Below are positions 1 to 5,362 of a stretch of DNA of 5,779 nucleotides, piece after piece (the stretch's first letter is position 1; each line of letters starts with the position of its first letter). The stretch spans positions 1-5,779 of the forward strand of contig JACCYD010000094.1 in assembly GCA_013696695.1 (NCBI GenBank). Direction: 5' to 3'. Made by a program: the position numbers and the translations under genes. The notes under the pieces are model-generated. The model was not told the DNA's origin. It did no database searches and saw only the letters and a list, made by a program, of their open reading frames with translations. The DNA comes from Deltaproteobacteria bacterium (lineage in GTDB: Bacteria > Myxococcota_A > Polyangia > Haliangiales > Haliangiaceae).

Positions 1-320
1 GTGGAGAACCGCTCGTCGTGCTCGTGGAGGGCGATGGCGTCATCTAACGTCTCGCGTAGCTTGTCCACCAGCTCCAGAACGCGCCGGGCGCGGAAACCAA
101 TCCGTCCTGACAGCTCGTATGGCATTCCGTAGATCACATCCTCCACACCGTGCTCGGCAACGAGCGCCTGGATCGCAGCCGCATCGCCAAGATTGCCGAC
201 ACGAGCGAGCACGGTGAGCGGGTGTGCCGCGATGTTGGCCTCGTCGGTCATCGCGACGCCGATGGTCTTGGACCCGATATCGAGTCCGAGCGCGCGTCGC
301 ACCTTTGGTTGCGTCGTCAC
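1..320 (-). CDS. ruvX: Holliday-junction resolvase-like RuvX/YqgF, N-terminal part (cut by left edge)
   Basis: This is the 5' part of a RuvX (YqgF) gene, giving 106 whole codons before the window ends. The family has an RNase H-like fold and acts on nucleic acid in the cytoplasm, as a putative Holliday-junction resolvase and/or in 16S rRNA 5' processing. Seen here: the nuclease strand LGLDIGSKTIGVAMTD (residues 11-26, catalytic Asp14), the loop GMPYELSGRIGFRAR (65-79), and HDERFS (101-106), which matches the HDERLST motif of E. coli YqgF. The C-terminal third, with the last conserved acidic residue, lies outside the window. The chosen start is GTG at 320, with GGAG eight bases upstream. Another in-frame GTG lies at 356 (12 codons earlier) and one at codon 7, but neither has as good a ribosome site. 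The gene begins 56 bases downstream of a strong intrinsic terminator, so its promoter must lie in 321-376 or it depends on readthrough. Confidence 0.93.
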   Translation of the reverse strand, partial: MTTQPKVRRALGLDIGSKTIGVAMTDEANIAAHPLTVLARVGNLGDAAAIQALVAEHGVEDVIYGMPYELSGRIGFRARRVLELVDKLRETLDDAIALHEHDERFS

Positions 321-376
321 CGGGTTCGCTCCAACCCGGTGGGTATCACGCGACACTCCCCTCGGAGCAAACGCCG

Positions 377-414
377 AAAAAATAAAGGCCCCGTAGGGGG
401 GGCCTACAGGGCCT
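377..414 (-). terminator. Strong rho-independent terminator, leftward
   Basis: Read on the minus strand, arms 403-414 and 386-397 form a 12-bp stem (AGGCCCTGTAGG with CCTACGGGGCCT, one G-U pair) around a CCCCC loop. The tail TTTATTTTTT (386-377) follows at once. The plus strand has no T-run after the hairpin, so termination is one-directional. It lies upstream of ruvX and downstream of a stretch without a recognisable minus-strand gene, so it either ends an unrecognised leftward transcript or acts as a leader attenuator for ruvX. Confidence 0.85.
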
Positions 415-717
415 GGGCGCAGATCGCAGTGGCTACTAATTGCCTCAGGTGGTGGGGGAGACCAGCGGGATGAGGGGGAGGGAACCACCGGTCATCCACC
501 GAGTCGAAACGTTCGCACCTGCGTCGCGCGTGGGAAACTTTCAGTTGTCAGCTAGCTACTCCGAAGGAGGTCGGCTTCATTCCTGAGAACCGAGACACCG
601 TCGTTTGGTTGCATCAATCCATGAGCAGAAAGTGGGCCAGCGCAGACCGAGTCCGCCTCGGGATCGCGACGACGAGGAAACACGAGGTTGGGGGGCAAAT
701 CGGTGTCGCGTTTTCAT
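415..717 (-). ncRNA. Candidate leftward non-coding RNA ending at the 377-414 terminator (boundaries uncertain)
   Basis: The strong terminator at 377-414 implies a leftward transcript from this side, yet no minus-strand reading frame here resembles a protein. The stretch is clearly less GC-rich than the genes on both sides. The minus-strand RNA would carry several C-rich runs that could be single-stranded: CCUCCUU (570-564), identical to the anti-Shine-Dalgarno of 16S rRNA, and further CCCCC-type runs near 455-480 and 690-696. A very weak promoter candidate lies upstream (minus-strand GTGACA at 750-745 and TATGTC at 729-724, 15-base gap). I found no signature of tmRNA, RNase P RNA, SRP RNA, 6S RNA or tRNA. 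The right boundary is arbitrary. The main alternative is a long ruvX leader. Confidence 0.25.
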
Positions 718-746
718 GCACCCAGACATACCTGGCGACTAGTCCT

Positions 747-874
747 GTCACCCTTGGTTCTCAGGGTGGCAACTGCACTGGCCGCTCGCTGACGAGCGTT
801 CGTGCTTGATCGCGATTCAGTGTTCGTAAGCTCCCGACACGATCTCGGCTCGCGCACGAACAATCGCGAACAAT
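747..874. promoter_or_regulatory. Cluster of hairpins and inverted/direct repeats upstream of the selenoprotein gene
   Basis: Two simple hairpins come first: arms 747-754 and 763-770 (CACCCT/AGGGTG core, eight-base loop), then arms 783-788 and 793-798 (CGCTCG/CGAGCG, CTGA loop). Next, GTTCGTGC (798-805) is inverted at 854-861 and TCGCGATT (810-817) is inverted at 862-869. The arms are interleaved rather than nested, so as RNA they could only pair together as a pseudoknot. CGAACAAT is also directly repeated at 857-864 and 867-874, ten bases apart, which would put both copies on the same face of the helix. An operator or a structured 5' leader for the gene at 904 is possible. No clear sigma-70 promoter is visible. 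Confidence 0.3.
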
Positions 875-903
875 GAAGCCGATCCTGTTGTTCACTAGTG
901 TCG

Positions 904-1536
904 ATGCTTCGCCACACTGTCAGCGCCGCGCTGATGATTCTCGCGCTCGGGTGCGGCTCGAGCTCGACCACCGAGCCTGCCGCTTCGGGTAGTGGCTCGG
1001 GCTCTGCCTATTCGACACCCGGTCACAAGCCGGCAACTGCGCGCCGGCCGTCGCCGCCACAGAACATCGACAAGACGGCACTCGCGATCGGGGCAACCGC
1101 ACCGGCGATCGATCTGGTCAATGCCGCGACCGGCGCGCAATGGACGCTCGCGGAGGCGCTGGCGAAACACGCGCGCGTGATCCTCGTCTTCTACCGCGGA
1201 GACTGGTGACCACACTGCCGCAGGCAACTCGGTGAGTTGCAATCGAACCTCGGCGAGCTGGCGAAGCGCGACATCGGCCTCGTCGCGATCTCGGTCGACG
1301 ATGTCGCGCCGGGCAAGGCGCTCGCGGCCAAGCTCGGCCTGACCTTCCCGGTGCTCGCCGATCCGAAGGCGACGGCGCTGAAGGCGTTCGGCATCTTCGA
1401 TGCGGAGACCGAGATCGCGTGGCCGTCGATCTTCGTGGTGTCGCGCGATGGCAAGGTCGTGCATCGCTGGCTCGCGGATACGTTCAGCGAGCGAATCGTC
1501 ACCGCCGACGTAATGAAGGCGCTCGACACGCCGTGA
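904..1536 (+). CDS. Lipoprotein peroxiredoxin-like selenoprotein (TGA at 1207-1209 read as selenocysteine)
   Basis: Read through the TGA, this is one 210-residue protein. Residues 1-17 are a lipoprotein signal (MLRH, hydrophobic core, LALGC lipobox, lipidated Cys17). A Ser/Gly/Pro-rich linker runs to about 55, then an AhpC/TSA-type thioredoxin fold: a substrate-facing strand ending VILVFYRGDW (92-101), active site U102-P-H-C105, strand GLVAISVDD (125-133), FPVLADP (148-154), and the cis-proline strand WPSIFVV (173-179, Pro174). Family members normally read GDWCPxC, so selenocysteine replaces the attacking Cys and Cys105 is the likely resolving partner. The expected role is reduction of peroxides or disulfides at the cell envelope. 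Both sides of the TGA are in one frame with no indel, and a SECIS-like hairpin follows. The start could also be GTG at 898; neither has a clear Shine-Dalgarno. The alternative is an inactive gene or a sequencing error at a Cys codon (TGC/TGT to TGA). Intact reading on both sides and the hairpin argue against this. Confidence 0.85.
1207..1254 (+). promoter_or_regulatory. Bacterial SECIS element directing selenocysteine at UGA 1207-1209
   Basis: After the UGA come 14 bases, then a perfect 17-nt hairpin: GCAACUC (1224-1230), loop GGU (1231-1233), GAGUUGC (1234-1240). A possible lower stem pairs GCCG (1217-1220) with CGGC (1251-1254). Bacterial SECIS elements lie in the coding region just after the UGA and show G and U in a small apical loop, as in E. 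coli fdhF, where they bind SelB. The 21 bases between UGA and loop suit that geometry. The fdhF bulged U in the upper stem is absent, which is common outside enterics. The hairpin uses AGG, CAA, GGT and TTG codons that the rest of the gene avoids. Confidence 0.8.
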
Positions 1537-1585
1537 TGGTTCGTCGTCTTGACGCGCGACGCGTTCTCGACGCTCGAAAATTGAC

Positions 1586-1606
1586 CGCAAAGACGCAAAG
1601 ACGCAG
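1586..1606. repeat. Short tandem repeat CGCAAAGA x 2.6 in convergent gap
   Basis: CGCAAAGA occurs at 1586-1593 and 1594-1601, followed by a partial CGCAG. It sits in the 99-base gap between the convergent selenoprotein and ldcA genes. No convincing intrinsic terminator was seen in this gap. From memory, CGCAAAGA-type repeats recur between genes in many unrelated GC-rich environmental bacteria; their role is unknown to me. Confidence 0.55.
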
Positions 1607-1635
1607 CCGATCGGGCGGGAACGTTGCGACGCTGA

Positions 1636-2586
1636 TCACGCGACGGCGCCGTCGAGGATCGTCAGGCGGCGCGCGTCGAGATCGAGCTCGCACGCCGCAC
1701 CGAACGGAACGGCTTCGTTGCGATCTCCGTGACCGACCGGCGCGCCGAACGCGTGCGGCTTGCCGAACGCGTCGAGGCGCTCGCTGATCGTGCGTTGCGC
1801 GGCGTCGTCCGGATCCGGCTCGCCGGTCGGGGGATTCGGATCGATACAACGCGTGAGATCGCCGAGCAACACGGCGCGCGTATCGCGCAGTGCGCCGGTC
1901 GCGGCGAGCTGCGTGAGGTAGCGGTCGAGCTCGTACGGCTTCTCCCCGATTTCCTCGAACAGCGCGATCGCGCCGGCGAGCGGCAGCGGCCAGCGCGTAC
2001 CGACGAGCATCGACGCCATCGTCAGGTTTGCGGGGATCAACGCGCCGCGATGCGTGCCGGTGCCTCGCGCGTCCAGGGCCCACGGCTGGTGACCGAGTGG
2101 CGCGGGATCGGTGAGCATCGCGATCAAGCGCGCGGCGTCAGAGGCCGGCAGGTTGCCGAGCTGCACGACCATCGGCCCGTGGATGCCGCGCACGCCGGCG
2201 GCGTGGGCCCACGCGAGCAACGCGGTGGCATCGGAGAAGCCGACGATCGGTTTCGGATCGCGTTGCAGATCGCTCGCGTCGAGGCGATCGAGGATGCGCG
2301 CGATGCCATAGCCGCCGCGCGCGAGCACGATCGCGCGGACGTCCGGATCGCGGATCATCGCCATCAGCTCGCCTGCGCGCTGGTCGTCGGGCGCCGCCAG
2401 ATAGCTCGCCAGGTCAACTGGACGAGGCGACGTCAGCGTCGGCGCGAGCTGGAGCTTGAAGGCGCTCAGCCGATCGAGGCCGCGCTGGAGCTGCGCCTGT
2501 GATGCGGTCTTCACCGGCCCCGCCGGCGCGCAGATCCCGATCGACTGACCGAGCGCGATCCGCGGCGGCGCGGCGGCGTGCGTCAC
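1636..2586 (-). CDS. ldcA: LD-carboxypeptidase (peptidase family S66, muramoyltetrapeptide carboxypeptidase)
   Basis: The family removes the terminal D-Ala from murein tetrapeptides (an L,D bond) during cytoplasmic peptidoglycan recycling. The 316-residue protein is normal length for S66. Seen: N-terminal GICAPAGPV (17-25), ARGGYGIARILD (89-100), the nucleophile in VGFSDATAL (Ser118), the acidic residue in FEEIGEKPYELDR (Glu211 or Glu212), and the base in GAPVGHGD (His286). This completes the Ser-Glu-His triad. No signal peptide is visible, in line with a cytoplasmic recycling enzyme. It starts with GTG at 2586, whose first four bases GTGA overlap the stop of the upstream hypothetical gene, so the two are likely translationally coupled. 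Family and catalytic residues are clear. The precise substrate is inferred, since some S66 proteins are microcin-resistance (MccF-like) hydrolases. Confidence 0.92.
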   Translation of the reverse strand: MTHAAAPPRIALGQSIGICAPAGPVKTASQAQLQRGLDRLSAFKLQLAPTLTSPRPVDLASYLAAPDDQRAGELMAMIRDPDVRAIVLARGGYGIARILDRLDASDLQRDPKPIVGFSDATALLAWAHAAGVRGIHGPMVVQLGNLPASDAARLIAMLTDPAPLGHQPWALDARGTGTHRGALIPANLTMASMLVGTRWPLPLAGAIALFEEIGEKPYELDRYLTQLAATGALRDTRAVLLGDLTRCIDPNPPTGEPDPDDAAQRTISERLDAFGKPHAFGAPVGHGDRNEAVPFGAACELDLDARRLTILDGAVA

Positions 2587-3488
2587 CGGCGCTTCTTTCG
2601 CTTCTTCGTCGGACCGCTGCCCTTGGGCTTCTTGTCGTCGCCTACCGCCCCGATCGGGCCGCTCTCCCCGGCGGACGTCTCGTCATCGCCTTCGTCGTCG
2701 ACGGAATTCGATGCCGAGAACATCGAGACGTCGACGCCGAGCGCGGCAGGATCGACGGCATCCATCACCGACGTGCGCATGCCGTCGTCGATGATCGCGT
2801 GCTCGCCGGTGGTGCGTGTCAGCTGTTCGATGTCATCGCCGCGCGTCAGCTGCGCGAGCAGATCTTGATCGACCGCGTTCATCACGGTGGTCGAGCTCCC
2901 ACCACGCGATGGCGCGCCGGCCGGATCGAACACGGTGCCGGGGATCGTGGTCGTCGGCGGCGCGTTGCCGGGCGGCGGGACCTGCAGCGTGCCGGGGATC
3001 GTGTGGATGGGAAACGCCACCGCCGGCGTTGGCGCGGCCGGGGTTGGCGCATATTCCATGGCCGGCGTGATCTCTGGCCTGGTGCCGGCGGGCGCGAACG
3101 CAGGAGCAGCCATCGCAGCGAGTGCCGAGGCCGGGCTCGACTCAGGGACCGTCTGCGTCCGCGGGCGAACGGTGACGGGCTTCGATCGCTCGGGAGCCGC
3201 CGGCTCGTCCTGTGCGCGGTCCTTCCACCATCCGGCGAGCTGTTCGGTCGCGAGCGCCGGCTTGACTCGCATGCCAGGCGCGATCTCGGAGCCGCCGACC
3301 TGTTCGTGGATCTCGTCGACGACGGCGTCGAACACCAGCCCATCGTCGGTGGCGATCGAGACCGCGGTGCCGATGGGCATCGGCGTCGGATGCTCGAGGT
3401 AGCCGGTGGTTGGCCGCACCTGCGAGAGCTTGATCCGGCGGCCGAGCGAGAGCCCGCGATAGGTCAGATCGACGAACGTTTCCGTCAT
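2583..3488 (-). CDS. PilZ-like N-terminal domain protein with long low-complexity region and basic tail; function unknown
   Basis: The protein has 301 residues from ATG 3488. Residues 1-80 form a compact domain (ETFVDLTYRGLSLGRRIKL, then PMPIGTAVSI, a VVDEIHEQ strand, GMRVKP). This resembles the small beta-barrel of PilZ-like domains common in myxobacteria, but I see no RxxxR c-di-GMP motif. Residues 95-200 are Pro/Ala/Thr-rich and probably disordered, with TIPGT twice (163-167, 181-185). A second repeated motif follows: TTVMNAVDQDLL (200-211) and TSVMDAVDPAAL (239-250). An acidic stretch (263-285) precedes the strongly basic tail KKPKGSGPTKKRKKRR. A longer reading from 3566 would overlap the divergent acyltransferase and adds no domain sequence, so ATG 3488 is preferred. 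The stop overlaps the ldcA start. The family is not firmly recognised; the PilZ-like label is inferred from pattern only. Confidence 0.8.
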   Translation of the reverse strand: MTETFVDLTYRGLSLGRRIKLSQVRPTTGYLEHPTPMPIGTAVSIATDDGLVFDAVVDEIHEQVGGSEIAPGMRVKPALATEQLAGWWKDRAQDEPAAPERSKPVTVRPRTQTVPESSPASALAAMAAPAFAPAGTRPEITPAMEYAPTPAAPTPAVAFPIHTIPGTLQVPPPGNAPPTTTIPGTVFDPAGAPSRGGSSTTVMNAVDQDLLAQLTRGDDIEQLTRTTGEHAIIDDGMRTSVMDAVDPAALGVDVSMFSASNSVDDEGDDETSAGESGPIGAVGDDKKPKGSGPTKKRKKRR

Positions 3489-3532
3489 GTCGGCCCGAGC
3501 ATAACGCAGGGACCGATGTACATACTCCGCCC
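3489..3532. promoter_or_regulatory. 44-bp divergent intergenic region expected to hold two promoters
   Basis: The leftward hypothetical/ldcA operon and the rightward acyltransferase/SDR/tag operon diverge from this gap. It is locally AT-richer, with GCATAACG near 3500 and TGTACATACT near 3515 as possible -10 regions for the two directions. Neither comes with a clear -35, and neither first gene has a good Shine-Dalgarno. The promoter role is inferred from gene layout. Confidence 0.35.
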
Positions 3533-4399
3533 GTGGGCCTGCTCGATCGCCTTCGACGTCTTTCACAGGATGTCGCTTCGCTGCGCGGCCCGATCCCCGA
3601 TGACGATATCGGCGGCCGGACGCAGGCGCTGGTCGTCCGCGGCAACGAGTTCGGCTACGACGAGTTCGGGCTGTCGCGCGAGTCGTTCAAGAGCGCCGCG
3701 AAGGTCGCGCGGTGGCTGTACCGCAGCTACTTTCGCGCCAGCGCGTTCGGCATCGAGCACATCCCGCCAACCGGGCGCGTGATCTTCGTCAGTAATCACT
3801 CGGGCCAGCTGCCGTTCGACGGGCTCGTGATCGCCTCGGCCGCATTTCTCGAGCCTGCCCAACCTCGCCTCGTACGCTCGATGCTCGAGTACTTCGTGCC
3901 GACGGTGCCGTTCGCGTCGTATCTGTTCGCGCGCTGGGGCCAGATCACCGGTACGCCGGAGAACTGCCGCCGCTTGCTCTCCGCCGAGGAGGCCGTGCTG
4001 GTGTTTCCCGAGGGTGCGCGCGGGATCTCCAAGCCGTTCTCGCAGCGCTATCAGCTCGCGGAGTTCGGCACGGGCTTCATGCGGCTCGCCCTCGAGATGG
4101 GGGCCCCGGTGATTCCGGTCGCGGTGATCGGCGCCGAGGAGCAAGCACCGGCCGTCAACATCAAGCCGCTCGCGCGCCTGTTGCGCACGCCGAGCTTCCC
4201 GATCGTCCCGTACCCGCCGTTCTTCCCGCTGGTGCCCCTACCGGTCAAGTACCGCGTCTACTTCGGCGAGCCGATGTCGTTCACCGGCGATGCCGACGAT
4301 GACGACGACGTGCTCGACGACAAGGTGAAGGTGGTGCGCAACCGGATCCAGTCGATGATCCACCTCGGTCTGCGCGAGCGCGAACATGTCTTCTGGTAA
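3533..4399 (+). CDS. PlsC-type (lysophospho)lipid acyltransferase
   Basis: This 288-residue protein belongs to the PlsC/GPAT acyltransferase superfamily, which moves acyl chains from acyl-CoA or acyl-ACP to a lysophospholipid or similar alcohol at the inner membrane. Seen: block I SNHSGQLPFDG (87-97) with His89 and Asp96, a central ENCRRLLS (143-150), block III VFPEGARG (157-164), and block IV VIPVAVIGAEE (193-203). The His-to-Asp gap is six residues (HX6D) instead of the classical HX4D, a form I recall from a mycobacterial-type subfamily. No clear membrane-spanning segment is visible, so it is probably peripheral. An acidic run (252-263) lies in the C-terminal part. The GTG start at 3533 has no obvious Shine-Dalgarno. 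It heads an operon, with the SDR gene 32 bases downstream. The acyl acceptor cannot be named from sequence. Confidence 0.9.
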   Translation: MGLLDRLRRLSQDVASLRGPIPDDDIGGRTQALVVRGNEFGYDEFGLSRESFKSAAKVARWLYRSYFRASAFGIEHIPPTGRVIFVSNHSGQLPFDGLVIASAAFLEPAQPRLVRSMLEYFVPTVPFASYLFARWGQITGTPENCRRLLSAEEAVLVFPEGARGISKPFSQRYQLAEFGTGFMRLALEMGAPVIPVAVIGAEEQAPAVNIKPLARLLRTPSFPIVPYPPFFPLVPLPVKYRVYFGEPMSFTGDADDDDDVLDDKVKVVRNRIQSMIHLGLREREHVFW

Positions 4400-4402
4400 A
4401 CC

Positions 4403-4436
4403 GAGTGGAACACGATGACGAGTGGAGCACGATGAC
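4403..4436 (+). repeat. 17-bp tandem duplication over the SDR translation start, creating a mini-ORF
   Basis: GAGTGGAACACGATGAC (4403-4419) is followed directly by GAGTGGAGCACGATGAC (4420-4436), differing at one base. Each copy carries a GTGGA-type ribosome site and an ATG. The first ATG (4415) opens a six-codon frame, MTSGAR, whose TGA (4433-4435) overlaps the second ATG (4432) as ATGA. The second ATG is the likely SDR start. Ribosomes leaving the mini-ORF could restart on the SDR gene. Confidence 0.8.
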
Positions 4437-5361
4437 GCGCAAGGTCGTCATCACCGGCATCTCCGGCCGGCTCGGCCGCATCGTCGCGCGCCGGCTGCAT
4501 CACGATCTCGACTGGCAGATCGTCGGCCTCGATCGGCGCCCGATGCAGGGTCGCCCGAAGGACATCGAGCTTCACCAGGTCGACCTGCGCAGCAAGAAGG
4601 CGCGCGACGTGTTCCGCGCCGGCGATGTCGACGCGCTGATCCACCTCGGCGTGATGCACGATCCTCGCGCGCGTCCCGCCGAGCTGTACTCGTGGAACAT
4701 CACCGGCACCACGAAGATCCTCGAGTACTGCCAGGCCTATAACGTGCCGAAGGTCGTGCTGGTGTCGAGCGCGAACGTCTACGGGCCGCGCCCCGACAAC
4801 CCGCAGTTCCTCACCGAGGACGCACCGCTGCTCGCCGCGCAACGCTTCCCGCAGATGCGCGATCTGGTCGAGATCGATCACCTGGTGTCGACGTTTCTGT
4901 GGCGCGCCCAAGGCGTCGAGACGGTGATCCTGCGCCCGGTGCACATCGTCGGGCCGGTGCACAACGCGCCCTCCAATTACCTACGCATCGAGCGCCCGCC
5001 GATCTTGCTCGGGTTCGATCCGATGGTGCAGCTGATCCACGTGCAGGATGTCGCCGAGTGCATCGCCCTCGCACTGCAACCCGGCCGGCGCGGCATCTAC
5101 AACCTGGTCGGGCCCGGCGAGGTCCCGCTGTCGACGGTGCTCAAGGAGCTCGGTCGCGAGCCGGTCGCGATCCCGCATCCGTTCGCGAAGCCGATCCTCG
5201 GCATCGCGTTCCGGCTCGGCCTGTCGAGCTTCCCGGTCGCTGAGCTCGATTTCATTCGCTACGTCTGCATGGTCGATGGCCGCCGCGCGACCGCCGAGCT
5301 CGGGTTTCGCCCGCAGTTCGGGCTGCGCGACACGATCCACGCCGTCGACGAGCTCGCCTGA
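4432..5361 (+). CDS. Atypical extended SDR (NAD-dependent epimerase/dehydratase-like) lacking YxxxK
   Basis: The 309-residue product has a Rossmann fold: dinucleotide motif TGISGRLG (8-15), acidic residue after strand 2 in VGLDRRP (31-37, Asp34, favouring NAD), DLR (51-53), a strand ending ALIHLG (68-73), and VLVSSANVYGP (109-119). The C-terminal half has LRPVHIVGP (167-175) and the interface motif VQLIHVQDVAECIALAL (199-215), typical of UDP-sugar epimerase relatives. The catalytic Tyr-xxx-Lys is missing: the aligned positions in QMRDLVEIDHL are Gln141 and Leu145. The protein may therefore bind NAD and a ligand without standard SDR chemistry. The start was set at ATG 4432 because GTG 4405 lies inside a tandem duplication and adds nine unconserved residues. 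The SDR lies between the acyltransferase and tag, one base before the latter. From memory, M. tuberculosis pairs a GalE-like gene (Rv0501) with a similar acyltransferase (Rv0502), which hints at a shared envelope-lipid role. Confidence 0.88.
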   Translation: MTRKVVITGISGRLGRIVARRLHHDLDWQIVGLDRRPMQGRPKDIELHQVDLRSKKARDVFRAGDVDALIHLGVMHDPRARPAELYSWNITGTTKILEYCQAYNVPKVVLVSSANVYGPRPDNPQFLTEDAPLLAAQRFPQMRDLVEIDHLVSTFLWRAQGVETVILRPVHIVGPVHNAPSNYLRIERPPILLGFDPMVQLIHVQDVAECIALALQPGRRGIYNLVGPGEVPLSTVLKELGREPVAIPHPFAKPILGIAFRLGLSSFPVAELDFIRYVCMVDGRRATAELGFRPQFGLRDTIHAVDELA

Positions 5362-5362
5362 C

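Noticed and set aside
421..445. GCCACUG on the minus strand as part of a cobalamin riboswitch
   Set aside because: None of the other conserved cobalamin riboswitch blocks are present on either side.
577..717. Minus-strand 46-codon ORF beginning MKTRHRF
   Set aside because: It has no ribosome site, an Arg/Ser-rich composition without recognisable features, and sits in a stretch with no sign of coding bias.
579..809. Plus-strand frame behind a perfect AAGGAGG (564-570)
   Set aside because: The only start at good spacing is ATT. The protein looks like random translation and matches no family I know.
740..860. Short resemblances to E. coli 6S RNA (AACCAAGGGTGACAG on minus, TGTTCGTAAGC on plus)
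   Set aside because: The two similarities are on opposite strands and no long rod with a central bubble can be drawn.
873..992. Plus-strand ORF starting MKPILLF at ATG 873, overlapping the selenoprotein start
   Set aside because: After the first residues it becomes an Arg-rich shadow, while the 904 frame carries a clear lipobox.
1207..1209. Reading the redoxin as a pseudogene or as two separate genes
   Set aside because: Both sides share one frame, the stop replaces precisely the active-site Cys, and a SECIS-like hairpin with altered codon use follows. A sequencing error remains possible but is less likely.
1641..1654. Perfect 14-base palindrome CGACGGCGCCGTCG
   Set aside because: It lies in the last codons of ldcA and is easily produced by GC-rich coding sequence. 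No T-run follows, so it is not a terminator.
1729..2502. Long plus-strand ORF opposite ldcA, and the 2499-3782 plus-strand ORF
   Set aside because: Both are Arg-rich shadows of the minus-strand genes, which carry clear motifs.
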